A stretch of DNA of 64,000 bases, taken from positions 124,001 through 188,000 of the forward strand of contig NZ_NPKP01000008.1 of NCBI RefSeq assembly GCF_008329585.1. The letters are read 5' to 3'. Origin of the DNA: Mycolicibacterium sp. P9-22 (GTDB lineage Bacteria > Actinomycetota > Actinomycetes > Mycobacteriales > Mycobacteriaceae). Shown piece after piece: positions 54,818 through 63,151 of this stretch; position 1 is the stretch's first letter, and each line of letters begins with the position of its first letter. A model generated the notes under the pieces. That model made no database searches. It had not been told where the DNA came from and saw only the letters and a program-made list of their open reading frames with translations. Both the position numbers and the translations under genes were made by a program.

Positions 54818-55701
54818 GCCAGTCCCCTCACCGTGCGCGTCGGTGGACGCGATCCGTGGATCGACGCGACCATTTCCAGTACGCGTCGAGTGGGCCCGAC
54901 CTCATGCACCCGGAACATGGCGGCTCCGTCGGCGGCGGCCAAAGCCGTCGCCGCCAGCGTGCCCTCCAGGCGTTCGGTCAGTCCCACACCCAGAGTCTCC
55001 CCGACAAAATCCTTGTTACTCAGGGCCATCAGGACCGGCCATCCCGTGTTTACAAGATCTTTCACATGGCGCAACAAACTAAGACCGTGGTAAGTGTTCT
55101 TGCCGAAATCGTGGGTCGGATCGATCAAGATCGATTCCCGGGAGACCCCCACCGACACGGCGTGTTGCGCCGCAGCGGTGACTTCGGCGATCACATCATC
55201 GACCACACCGCGTTCGCTGATGCCATAGTTCACCCGGAACGGCCTGGTCCGCGGGATCGCCCCGCCGGTGTGTGAGCAGACCAGTCCGGCGCCGAACTCC
55301 GCGGCCACCTCCGGCAGGCCCGGGTCGGCCCCCGCCCAGGTGTCATTGATGAGGTCCGCACCGGCCGCGCAGGCCTGTTTGGCCACCGTCGCACGCCAGG
55401 TGTCCACGCTGATCAGCTGGTCGGGGTAGGCGCCGCGCAGCCATTCGATGAACGGCACCACCCGCGCGATCTCCTCGTCGGCATCCACGGTGTTACCCGG
55501 GCCCGCCTTCACCCCGCCGATGTCGATGACGTCGGCGCCATCGGCGATCTTGCGGTGGGCGGCGTCCATGGCGGCCTCGTCGGTGAAGGTGGCGCCGCGG
55601 TCGTAGAAGGAATCCGGTGTGCGGTTGACGATCGCCATGATCATTGCCCGGTCACCGGCGACCGGGCGGCCGCAGAATGTGGTCCGGTCGCTTCGCTGCA
55701 C
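54814..55701 (-). CDS. folP2: Dihydropteroate synthase-like protein FolP2
   Basis: The product has 295 residues with a pterin-binding TIM barrel: IMAIVNRTPDSFYDRG, DVIDIGGVKAGPG, ISVDTWRATVAKQACAAGADLINDTW. It is the second DHPS type, found beside gpgS in mycobacteria; for M. leprae FolP2 dihydropteroate synthase activity has been reported absent, so folate synthesis should not be assumed. Its position suggests a link to methylglucose polysaccharide. Confidence 0.93.
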   Translation of the reverse strand: MQRSDRTTFCGRPVAGDRAMIMAIVNRTPDSFYDRGATFTDEAAMDAAHRKIADGADVIDIGGVKAGPGNTVDADEEIARVVPFIEWLRGAYPDQLISVDTWRATVAKQACAAGADLINDTWAGADPGLPEVAAEFGAGLVCSHTGGAIPRTRPFRVNYGISERGVVDDVIAEVTAAAQHAVSVGVSRESILIDPTHDFGKNTYHGLSLLRHVKDLVNTGWPVLMALSNKDFVGETLGVGLTERLEGTLAATALAAADGAAMFRVHEVGPTRRVLEMVASIHGSRPPTRTVRGLA

Positions 55702-55772
55702 GCTTCCAGGCTAGCGCTCAGCGATCTCGACGTGATTTGTCGCGCTGACCGCGGCGGATCACGCCGAAACCG

Positions 55773-57548
55773 TCAGGACTTCGGACGCTTGCCGTCCTTC
55801 ACCTCGGCGACGTACTCCGGATAGAAGGGCACGTAGCCCTCTTGGCGGCCGGCCAGCACGTAGAGCGGATCCTTCACGTCCTCGCCGTAGCCCTGCTTGC
55901 GCAGTTCGACCTTCTGGCTCTTGAACGTCGAGGTGTGCGCAATCTCCGGCACGATACGCACGAACAGCGGCACCGCATAGGGCGGCAGATGTGCGTAGGC
56001 GGTCCGCGCCAGGGCGGCTCCATCGAACTCGGCGCCCGACTTGAGTTGCAGCGCAACCATGCCTGCGCGGCCGCCGGCACCGGGCACCTCGACGCCGAAC
56101 ACGGTCGCCTCCTCCACCTGCGCATCGCCGGAAAGGCCGGCCTCGACCTCGGTGGTGGCAACGTTCTCGCCCTTCCACCGGAAGGTGTCGCCCAGCCGGT
56201 CGGCGAAGGCCGCGTGCCCGAAGCCCTGCGAACGCATCAGGTCCCCGGTGTTGAACCAGACATCGCCGTCCTTGAACGCGTCACGCACCAGCTTCTTTTC
56301 GGACGCCGATTTGTCGGTGTAGCCGTCGAACGGCTGGAAGCTGCTGACCTTGGACAGCAGCAGGCCGGGCTGTCCGCGTTTGACCTTGCGCAGCCTGCCG
56401 TCCGCGGCGCGCGCGGGTTCCCCGGTGTCCAGGTCGTATTCGACGAATGCGACCGGGCTGGGGCAGATACCGGTGGACTTGGAAACATTGAACACATTGA
56501 CGAAGGCGGTGTTTCCCTCACTGGCGCCGTAGAACTCACACACCCGGCCGATGCCGAAGCGTTTGGTGAACTCGTCCCAGATGGCCGGGCGCAGCCCGTT
56601 GCCGACGATGACGCGCACCTTGTGGGCGCGGTCGGTCGGCTTGGGCGGCTGATTGAGCAGGTATCCGCAGATCTCACCGATGTAGACGAACGCAGTGGCC
56701 TCATGGCTGATCACCTCGTCCCAGAACCGCGACGCGGAGAACGACTTGCCCAGTGCAAGTGCGGCTCCCGCGTTCAGCGCCGAACCGACCGACACCGTCA
56801 GCGCGTTGTTGTGATAGAGCGGCAGACAGCAGTAGAGGGTGTCGTTGCTGTTCAGGCGCAAGCCGAGGCCACCGAACCCGGCCAGTGCGCGCAGCCAGCG
56901 GTAGTGGGTCATCACACTGGCCTTGGGCATACCGGTGGTGCCCGAGGTGAAGATGAAGAACGCCTTGTCCCCTGCCAGCACCGCCGCGGTCGCGGCCGGG
57001 TTGGTGGTGGGCGCGGTGGTGGCGGCCCGCCGCAACTCTTCGAGGGTGACCAGGTCTTCGGTTTCGGCGCCGCTCTCGGTGATCGGTTCGACGAGGTCCG
57101 CCTCGGCGACGACGGCCTTGGCGTTCAGCAGACCGATGCTGTGGGCCAGGACGTTGCCCCGCTGGTGGTAGTTGAGCATGCCGGCGGTGGCGCCGCATTT
57201 GACGGTGGCCAGCATCAGCAGCACCGAGTCCGGCGAGTTACGCAACATGATGCCCACGACGTCACCGTGGCCCACTCCCCTGGCGGCCAGCACCGCGGCG
57301 TAGCGGTTCACGGTCTCATTGGCCTGCCGGTAGGTGATCTTCTGATCCTCGAACTTCAGGAACACCCGGTCGCCGTACTGCGCGGCGCGATCCTGGAAGA
57401 CCTTGCCTATCGAGGTCTTGGCGGTGGGCCGGGCACCCATGCCGGTGACCACACCCCGCACGATCGCCGGTGCGTCCATCAGCAGCCCCGGAATCTTGGT
57501 GGCGATATCGAGCAGGCCGACGCTGGTACGCGTGGTGTCATCACTCAT
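55773..57548 (-). CDS. fadD6: Fatty-acid-CoA ligase FadD6-like
   Basis: ATG 57548 is the best start, 8 nt after TAGGCT; ATG 57554 and TTG 57557 are alternatives. The 591 residues have the AMP-binding P-loop FTSGTTGMPKASV, YGASEGNTAF, the FRWKGENVATTEVE gate and a C-terminal domain with LRKQGYGEDV. The FATP/very-long-chain type fits ACSVL-like transporters. It activates long-chain acids to acyl-CoA, corresponding to Rv1206 beside folP2. Confidence 0.93.
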   Translation of the reverse strand: MSDDTTRTSVGLLDIATKIPGLLMDAPAIVRGVVTGMGARPTAKTSIGKVFQDRAAQYGDRVFLKFEDQKITYRQANETVNRYAAVLAARGVGHGDVVGIMLRNSPDSVLLMLATVKCGATAGMLNYHQRGNVLAHSIGLLNAKAVVAEADLVEPITESGAETEDLVTLEELRRAATTAPTTNPAATAAVLAGDKAFFIFTSGTTGMPKASVMTHYRWLRALAGFGGLGLRLNSNDTLYCCLPLYHNNALTVSVGSALNAGAALALGKSFSASRFWDEVISHEATAFVYIGEICGYLLNQPPKPTDRAHKVRVIVGNGLRPAIWDEFTKRFGIGRVCEFYGASEGNTAFVNVFNVSKSTGICPSPVAFVEYDLDTGEPARAADGRLRKVKRGQPGLLLSKVSSFQPFDGYTDKSASEKKLVRDAFKDGDVWFNTGDLMRSQGFGHAAFADRLGDTFRWKGENVATTEVEAGLSGDAQVEEATVFGVEVPGAGGRAGMVALQLKSGAEFDGAALARTAYAHLPPYAVPLFVRIVPEIAHTSTFKSQKVELRKQGYGEDVKDPLYVLAGRQEGYVPFYPEYVAEVKDGKRPKS

Positions 57549-57559
57549 GGCCATCAAGC

Positions 57560-58114
57560 CTAGTGACAGGGCCTACACGCGCTGAGAGCCGTCTCAACAT
57601 CGGTGACGAGGACCAGCCGATCCAGGGCGCGCTCACCGACGTAGCCGGTGTCCACCAGGCCCCGTAACCAGGTCAGCAACCCGTCGTAGTGACCGAACGG
57701 GTCGAGCATGACGATCGGCTTCTCGTGCATGCCGAGGTAACCGGCCGTCCAGGCTTCGAAGAACTCCTCCAGCGTGCCGATACCCCCGGGCAGCGCGATG
57801 AACGCGTCGGCGCGATCCTCCATCACCTGCTTGCGTTCCCGCATGGTGTCGGTGACGACGAGCTCGTCGGCGGCGACATCGGCGAGTTCGCGGTGCACCA
57901 GGGCTTTGGGGATGACGCCGATGGTGCGCCCGTTTCGCTGCCGGGCCCCGTCGGCCACCGCACCCATGGCGGAGACGTTGCCGCCCCCGGAGACCAACGT
58001 CCAGCCGCGATCGGCGATGCCGCGGCCGACGTCGGTGGCGAGTTCGAGCAGTTCAGGGTGCGTCGGGCCGGATGCGCAGTACACGCAGACGGCCCACGGG
58101 CTGGTTTCGGACAC
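57560..58114 (-). CDS. LOG-family cytokinin riboside monophosphate phosphoribohydrolase (Rv1205-like)
   Basis: The frame extends to 58168, but GTG 58114 lies 7 nt after TACCTT and gives 184 residues, close to the M. tuberculosis protein. The LOG motif PGGIGTLEEFFE is intact; the first motif is SGGGNVSAMG, where most homologues have Gly-rich SGGGxxGxMG. It releases free adenine-type cytokinins from their nucleotides; in M. tuberculosis its accumulation in proteasome mutants causes nitric-oxide sensitivity. It faces the divergent TPR gene. Confidence 0.9.
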   Translation of the reverse strand: MSETSPWAVCVYCASGPTHPELLELATDVGRGIADRGWTLVSGGGNVSAMGAVADGARQRNGRTIGVIPKALVHRELADVAADELVVTDTMRERKQVMEDRADAFIALPGGIGTLEEFFEAWTAGYLGMHEKPIVMLDPFGHYDGLLTWLRGLVDTGYVGERALDRLVLVTDVETALSACRPCH

Positions 58115-58175
58115 AAGTGAGAAGGTACCGCCGGTTTCGCCGTGGCCACCCGGCTGACCGCCATACACTGCGGCT

Positions 58176-59408
58176 GTGTCTGAGCCGTCGAGCGCCGCCG
58201 GCAGCGACGCTGCAGCACAAGCTCTCGGCCGCGCGGATCTCGGGGCGGCCGAGGAACTGGCCCGGGCGGCGCTGACCGAGGGCGGATCGCTGTCCGCCCG
58301 GCTGACGTTGGCTCAGACACTGGCCTGGCAGGGCCGCGGGCACGACGCCGACGCGGTACTCGCCGAGGTCGATCCCGCGACCCTGAGCGAGTCCGACTTG
58401 ATCGCGTGGGCGCTGCCGCGGGCGGCCAACCAGTTCTGGATGCTCGATGAGCCCGAGCGGGCCACCGCTTTCCTGCGCGCGACGCGCGCCCGGCTGCGCT
58501 CGGCGACGACGATCGACGCGCTGCTGAGCACCTTCGCGATGAACGCCGGCAGCCCGCAGCGCGCGCTGGAACTCGCCGACTCCGTTCTCGCCGCGGCGGA
58601 CGCCGACCACCGGGCGATCGGCTGGGCGGCGTCGGCGGCGGCGTTGTCGTCGGCACGGATGGGCGTGTTCTCCGCGGTGGACGCATTCGCGGAGCGCGCG
58701 GTCGCCTCCGGCAATCCCGGCCTGCTGCGGTTCACCTCCGCCTTCGGCCAGACCACCGCGCTGATCCTCGACGGCGAACTGGATCGCGCCGAAGCGCTCG
58801 CGCGGGAACTGGTGTCCGAGGCCCAGCCGTCCCGGGCGATCGGGCAGCTACTGGTGGCCGATGTGCTGTTGGTGCGTGGCGACCTCGACGAGGCGGTGCC
58901 GTTGTTGCGGGAATCCGCGGCTGCGCTGTCGACGACCGGGTATTCGTGGGGGCCGCTGGCGTGGATGCTGCTGGCTGCGGCGCTCGGGCAGCAGGGACTG
59001 GCGGTCGATGCGGCCAAGGCGCTGTCGCGGGCCGAGTCCCGGCACGGATTGAAGTCGATGCTGTTCGCCCCGGAACTGGCGCTGGCCCGCGCCTGGACAT
59101 GTGCGGCGCGACGGGATCCGGTGGGCGCGATCGCCGGTGCGCGGGAGGCGGCCCGCGCGGCGTCGCGTGGTGGCCAGTCCGCTGTGGCGTTGCGGGCCCT
59201 CCACGACGCGGTGCGTCTGGGTGACGGCCGAGCTACCGAAAGCATCGCCGCGCTCGAATTGGATTGCGTGTTCGCTGGCTTGACGCTCGAACATGCCCGA
59301 GCGCAGGCAGATCGGGATCAGGAAGCGCTCGACACCATTGCCGAAAAGTTTGCGACGCTCGGAATATCGAGAGTCGTACCGAGCACCCAGAACACGCGCC
59401 GGCGGTAA
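58176..59408 (+). CDS. Orphan TPR-repeat protein resembling a LuxR-type regulator's sensor domain
   Basis: The product has 410 residues of Ala/Leu-rich helical pairs, with RAALTEGG, ALPRAANQFW, SGNPGLLRFTSAFGQ and the final FAGLTLEHARAQADRDQ. The last part is like the tail of the TPR region that precedes the HTH in MalT/LAL regulators. Neither an N-terminal P-loop ATPase nor a C-terminal LuxR helix-turn-helix is present. It probably derives from such a regulator and could be a protein-protein scaffold. GTG 58176 lies 6 nt after TACACT, a leaderless start. Confidence 0.72.
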   Translation: MSEPSSAAGSDAAAQALGRADLGAAEELARAALTEGGSLSARLTLAQTLAWQGRGHDADAVLAEVDPATLSESDLIAWALPRAANQFWMLDEPERATAFLRATRARLRSATTIDALLSTFAMNAGSPQRALELADSVLAAADADHRAIGWAASAAALSSARMGVFSAVDAFAERAVASGNPGLLRFTSAFGQTTALILDGELDRAEALARELVSEAQPSRAIGQLLVADVLLVRGDLDEAVPLLRESAAALSTTGYSWGPLAWMLLAAALGQQGLAVDAAKALSRAESRHGLKSMLFAPELALARAWTCAARRDPVGAIAGAREAARAASRGGQSAVALRALHDAVRLGDGRATESIAALELDCVFAGLTLEHARAQADRDQEALDTIAEKFATLGISRVVPSTQNTRRR

Positions 59409-59547
59409 CGGACACGTCACGCCGCGGGGTCGACTGAGTGATCCGGCCCCGCGCTCCACCCATCGGGCCGTTCAGCCAATCCGGCGTCAGGCCACAGTGC
59501 GGCAACAGTTTTCGGTTCTACTGTGAGCGTTGACAGAAGGAGCCGCG

Positions 59548-59769
59548 ATGAAACGTCTTGCAAGGACCGCTGCAACGATCGCGATCACGGCCGGTGTGCT
59601 CTTCACCGCGGCACCCGCCCAGGCCGACGAACCGGACAGGACGTCGGAAACGTCGAGCACCAACGTGATTCACCATCGTTTCCAATTGCACTACCTCGAT
59701 CGCAGCCCGCATATGACTCCGCACGGCGTCACGCACAGCGTCCGGCATGCGCACCGTCCGGCGGGCTGA
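59548..59769 (+). CDS. Small exported peptide 1
   Basis: ATG 59548 follows AAGGAG at 7 nt. The 73 residues have a classic signal peptide (MKRLARTAATIAITAGVLFTAAPAQA, cleaved before DEP). The mature part is about 47 residues, His/Ser/Arg-rich, with no cysteine. TACTGT at 59519-59524 is a plausible -10. I do not recognise it. Confidence 0.72.
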   Translation: MKRLARTAATIAITAGVLFTAAPAQADEPDRTSETSSTNVIHHRFQLHYLDRSPHMTPHGVTHSVRHAHRPAG

Positions 59770-59852
59770 ACAGCCGCCAATTTTGCGTAACGCTTCGGTC
59801 GGCGGTGCGGTAAAGTAACTCTGGCTACGGCAACGTGAGCTGGGGGTAGGCG

Positions 59853-60002
59853 TTGAAGAGAATTTCCATGACGACGGGGGTCGTCATCACAGCCATCGGC
59901 GCGCTCGTCCTGGCCACACCGTACCGACCGAGGGACTGGGCCTCGCGCCGTTACGCGTGGGACCCGAACGCTCACGAATATCACCGTCCCCGTTCGAGTT
60001 AA
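59853..60002 (+). CDS. Small exported peptide 2 (TTG start)
   Basis: A 49-residue frame begins at TTG 59853 just after the purine-rich GGGGGTAGG. It reads KRISMTTGVVITAIGALVLATP, a plausible signal sequence, then YRPRDWASRRYAWDP and a His/Arg/Pro-rich tail ending HRPRSS. It lies between the two better-supported small exported genes and has the same layout: short signal, then basic aromatic mature part. The start is uncertain (ATG 59868 is the alternative). Confidence 0.5.
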   Translation: MKRISMTTGVVITAIGALVLATPYRPRDWASRRYAWDPNAHEYHRPRSS

Positions 60003-60323
60003 CGAGCCGGCACTCTTTCCCGCCCGACGGAGCCGGCCGAGGCTCCGCATTCAGCGAACCCTGCTCCACGCCACAGGCGGATGCCAGGTTGCAGTCCTAC
60101 CGTGACTCTTGCCGGTAGCAATGTCGATGTTTGTTAACTGATCTCGCTTCATCACGTTGGTGATCGTTCGAGATCGCTGTCGCTTCACCGATTCTCGACC
60201 GAAATCCCTTGCCGCGACAAATCATCCGCTGTGCGCAGATTAGTTAAATCGGCTAGAGGAAAACCTCCAGATCGAGGCGTAAAATTGCCAGTGGCTATCT
60301 CTTTTAACAGATGGAGCCAGAAA
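60003..60323 (+). other. AT-richer intergenic stretch
   Basis: About 320 bp lack a convincing gene on either strand. Stretches such as TTGTTAACTGATC and TTAGTTAAATCGGC are far richer in A/T than the surrounding DNA. A small GAGG-AAAA-CCTC hairpin sits about 60 bp before the next gene. It is probably a long leader or regulatory region for the small exported gene at 60324, or foreign DNA. Confidence 0.6.
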
Positions 60324-60566
60324 ATGAAGAAGATCATCATCAGCGCGGTCGCCGCTGCCGTCACCGCCGGCACACTCCTGGCCGCACCGCCCGCCTTCGC
60401 CGAGCCCCGGGACGGTCCGTTCCCCGGCCCGTTCCAGTTTCCGGACGACTTTCCCTACCTCAAGGGTGACCCCACCTATGAACCAGGCGGGGTAGGCCTC
60501 GGGGTCCCGGAGGTGCGGGGGGTCCACTCGTCCTACCAGGGCCCGGCCTCGAACCCGAGCGCCTAG
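60324..60566 (+). CDS. Small exported peptide 3
   Basis: ATG 60324 lies 7 nt after GGAG and gives 80 residues: signal MKKIIISAVAAAVTAGTLLA, cleavage near AFA-EP, then a Pro/Gly/Phe-rich mature part (DGPFPGPFQFPDDFPYL). There are no cysteines and no recognisable domain. The frame extends upstream to 60231, but the signal peptide fixes the start. A hairpin terminator follows. Confidence 0.75.
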   Translation: MKKIIISAVAAAVTAGTLLAAPPAFAEPRDGPFPGPFQFPDDFPYLKGDPTYEPGGVGLGVPEVRGVHSSYQGPASNPSA

Positions 60567-60581
60567 GACCGGGGCGCCTCG

Positions 60582-60610
60582 CCGCCCGAGTGGTACTGCC
60601 ACCCGGGCGG
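60582..60610 (+). terminator. Hairpin after small exported peptide 3
   Basis: CCGCCCGAGTGG-TACTG-CCACCCGGGCGG forms a 12-pair stem with a single A-C mismatch and a 5-nt loop, 15 bp after the stop. No T-run follows. Confidence 0.65.
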
Positions 60611-60702
60611 TGCCCTGATGTTCAGGTGCGCACCAAAAACTCCCGCCGTACACGCCCCCGTGCCGGCCATAGAATTGGGCCTGCGAACGACAGGGGCGAC
60701 AC

Positions 60703-61461
60703 ATGACCGATCCACTCTTCGTCCAGACCGACGGCGTGCGGAACTACTCGGAGTTGCACTCCCAGGTGGGTTCCGGGTTGTCCGGGCTGACCAGCGCTGA
60801 AGGCACCGGGGTGCAGCACAGCCACGGCGCGATCGCGTCGGCCGTGAGCGGTGCGCTCAACGACGTCCTGGGCGGGCGCGGCAGCACCCTGGGCGCCACC
60901 TCGACAACGGCCTCCACCATCGCCGATCTGCTACAGAAGGCCGCCGGCGCGTATGCCGCGGGCGACGAGGAAGGTGCCTCCCGCCTGAAGGCCGCCGCCG
61001 AAGCGCTGGAAGGCAAGGGCGGGCAGGGCGGCGGCGGTACTCCCGCGACCTCCGGCGCGGGCGCATCGGGCGGCCCTGCCGCCAGTGGCGGGGCCGACAT
61101 GATGGGGCAGATGGGCCAGATCATGGGTCAGGTCGGGCAACAGGTCGGCCAGCTGGCCCAGTCCGTCATCGCCCCGCTGCAGGGCCTGGCGCAAGGGTTG
61201 CAGCAGGTGCCGCAACAGATCATGCAGGGAGTCCAGCAAGCCGCCCAATCGGCACAGGCCGCCGAGCTCGACGCGGACGAGAAGCCCGAAGGCGAACGCG
61301 ACACCAAGTCTGAGCGCGAAGACGAGGCCGACAAGCGCGCGAAAGCCGAACCGGCTCCGGCCTCGGAAGCCCAAGCAGGCCAGAGCTCCGCGCCCGGTCG
61401 CGCGCCCGTCGAGGCGCCCCAACCGGTCCGTCCCGCGCCGACCCGACCGCAGGTCGACTAG
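60703..61461 (+). CDS. EspC-like (DUF2580) candidate type VII secretion substrate
   Basis: The product has 252 residues without a signal peptide. The first 100 residues form two helices like DUF2580/EspC proteins, ending with the type VII export motif YxxxD (Y84-AAG-D88). Then come a Gly/Ser/Pro linker, a Gln/Met-rich helix (MGQMGQIMGQVGQQVGQLAQ) and a charged, Pro-rich C-terminus. No esx, eccC or PE/PPE genes are near. It ends with a 4-bp overlap of the convergent ABC-F gene. Confidence 0.65.
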   Translation: MTDPLFVQTDGVRNYSELHSQVGSGLSGLTSAEGTGVQHSHGAIASAVSGALNDVLGGRGSTLGATSTTASTIADLLQKAAGAYAAGDEEGASRLKAAAEALEGKGGQGGGGTPATSGAGASGGPAASGGADMMGQMGQIMGQVGQQVGQLAQSVIAPLQGLAQGLQQVPQQIMQGVQQAAQSAQAAELDADEKPEGERDTKSEREDEADKRAKAEPAPASEAQAGQSSAPGRAPVEAPQPVRPAPTRPQVD

Positions 61462-63044
61462 GTCGCCAGCAACACCCCGTCGGCCAACAGCAACCTGCGC
61501 TGCACACCGATGTTGGCCAGGAAGCTCTCATCGTGGCTCACCACCACGAACGCGCCCCGATAGGCGTTCAGCGCCGATTCGAGCTGAGCGACGCTGGACA
61601 GATCCAGGTTGTTGGTCGGTTCGTCCAGCAGCAGCAGCTGCGGCGCCGGCTCGGCGAACAGCACACAGGCCAGCGTCGCGCGCAGCCGTTCCCCGCCCGA
61701 GAGTGCACCGATCGGCAAGTCGACGCGGTCGCCGCGGAACAGGAACTGCGCCAGCAGATGCCGGCGCCGGGTCACCGACAAACCCGGCGCGTAGGCGATC
61801 AGGGAATCGGCCACCGACACCTGCTCGTCGAGCAGATCCAGCCGCTGCGACAGATAGGCGATGCGACCGTCTCCGCGCTGAACCTCGCCGGCATCGGGTT
61901 GCAGGTCACCGGAGATGATGCGGAGCAACGTCGACTTCCCCACCCCGTTGCCGCCGGTCAGCGCGATCCGTTCCGGCCCACGGATATCGATGTCGAGTCC
62001 GGCGAAAGTCCGTGACGCCAACCCGGATCCGGTGAACATCACGCGGCCCGCCGGGACCTCGGTGGCCGGTAGATCCAAGGCCAGCACATCATCGTCGCGC
62101 AACGCCTGCTCGGCGTCATCGAGCCGGTCCCGGGCGTCGCTGACCCGTCTGGCATGCACATCGTCGGCCTTGGCCGCCGACTGCTGCGCGTCCCGCTTCA
62201 GCTTGCCGGCAACAATTTTCGGCAGGCCGGCATCCTTGAGGTTGCGTTTGGCGGTCGATGACCGCTTGTCGGCTCGCTCACGCGCCTGCTGCATCTGCTG
62301 TTTGTGGCGTTTGAGTTCCTGCTCGGCATTGCGGATATTGCTCTGGGCGACTTCCTGGGCAGCCTGCACCGCCGCCTGGTAATCGCTGAATCCGCCGCCG
62401 TAGAACGACACCTCACCGGCCCGCAATTCCGCGATCGAACCCATCCGGTCCAGCAGCACCCGGTCGTGACTGACCACCAGCAGGCACCCGCCGAAATCTT
62501 CCAGGGCATCGTAAAGTCGTTGCCGGGCATCGACATCCAAATTGTTGGTGGGTTCGTCGAGCAGCAGCACATCGGGCCGGCGCAGGAGCTGGGCCGTCAG
62601 CCCGAGGGAGACCACCTGCCCACCCGACAGCGTGGACAGTCGGCGGTCGAGCTCCAGGTCCAGTCCGAGCCGGTCCAGCTCGGCACGGGAACGTTCCTGA
62701 ATATCCCAGTCATCGCCGATGGCGGCGAACACGGCCTCACTGGCGTCCCCGGCGGCCAGCGCGTCGAGCGCGGCGACCACCGGCGTCACCCCGAGCACGT
62801 CGGACACGGTGTGCTCGGCCAGAAACGGCAGGTTCTGCGGCAGATAGCCGAGCACACCGTCCACCGAGACGCTGCCCGCGGTCGGGCAGAGCTCACCGGC
62901 GATCAGCCTCAGCAGCGTGCTCTTACCGGCACCGTTGGGTGCCACCAGCCCGAACCGGCCGCGCCCGAACGAGCAGGACAGATCGGTGAACACCTGGGTG
63001 TCATCGGGCCAATGGAACGAAAGATGGGAACAGACAATGGACAT
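61458..63044 (-). CDS. ABC-F family ribosome-associated ATPase (possible antibiotic resistance)
   Basis: The product has 528 residues with two ABC domains: P-loops APNGAGKST (35 on) and GGNGVGKST, LSGGQ and LSGGE signatures, and two Walker B motifs LLLDEPTNNLD. A charged linker (AEQELKRHKQQMQQARERADKR) joins them, and no membrane segment is present. This is the ABC-F layout of ribosome protection proteins and translation factors. The linker would be the P-site tRNA interaction motif; it is short to moderate. ATG 63044 follows GGAG at 7 nt. Its leader resembles an attenuator. Confidence 0.92.
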   Translation of the reverse strand: MSIVCSHLSFHWPDDTQVFTDLSCSFGRGRFGLVAPNGAGKSTLLRLIAGELCPTAGSVSVDGVLGYLPQNLPFLAEHTVSDVLGVTPVVAALDALAAGDASEAVFAAIGDDWDIQERSRAELDRLGLDLELDRRLSTLSGGQVVSLGLTAQLLRRPDVLLLDEPTNNLDVDARQRLYDALEDFGGCLLVVSHDRVLLDRMGSIAELRAGEVSFYGGGFSDYQAAVQAAQEVAQSNIRNAEQELKRHKQQMQQARERADKRSSTAKRNLKDAGLPKIVAGKLKRDAQQSAAKADDVHARRVSDARDRLDDAEQALRDDDVLALDLPATEVPAGRVMFTGSGLASRTFAGLDIDIRGPERIALTGGNGVGKSTLLRIISGDLQPDAGEVQRGDGRIAYLSQRLDLLDEQVSVADSLIAYAPGLSVTRRRHLLAQFLFRGDRVDLPIGALSGGERLRATLACVLFAEPAPQLLLLDEPTNNLDLSSVAQLESALNAYRGAFVVVSHDESFLANIGVQRRLLLADGVLLAT

Positions 63045-63055
63045 GCGGGAACTCC

Positions 63056-63141
63056 AAAAAAAATCGAAGTTGAAGGACGACAGCAGAGATCTCGGGGTCT
63101 ACCCGGAGATGTCGTCGATTCCCAGCACGTGCACCATGCTA
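63056..63141 (-). promoter_or_regulatory. Structured leader of the ABC-F gene (attenuator candidate)
   Basis: On the minus strand, TAGCAT (63141-63136) is a -10 with TTAACC 16 bp before. A leaderless mini-ORF begins 7 nt later. Within and after it, GACGACA (63116-63110) pairs with TGTCGTC (63082-63076), and TCTC-GGG with CCCGAGA inside. AATCGA (63120-63115) can alternatively pair with TCGATT (63067-63062). Eight consecutive T (63063-63056) precede the GGAG ribosome site. Confidence 0.55.
63099..63128 (-). CDS. Leader peptide upstream of ABC-F
   Basis: GTG 63128 to TAG 63099 encodes nine residues (M-L-G-I-D-D-I-S-G), starting 7 nt after TAGCAT, so it would be the first codon of a leaderless transcript. 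It overlaps the 5' arm of the hairpin, and its stop lies at the loop, as expected when ribosome stalling controls folding. It is too short to prove by sequence alone. Confidence 0.4.
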   Translation of the reverse strand: MLGIDDISG

Positions 63142-63151
63142 CCGAAACCGG

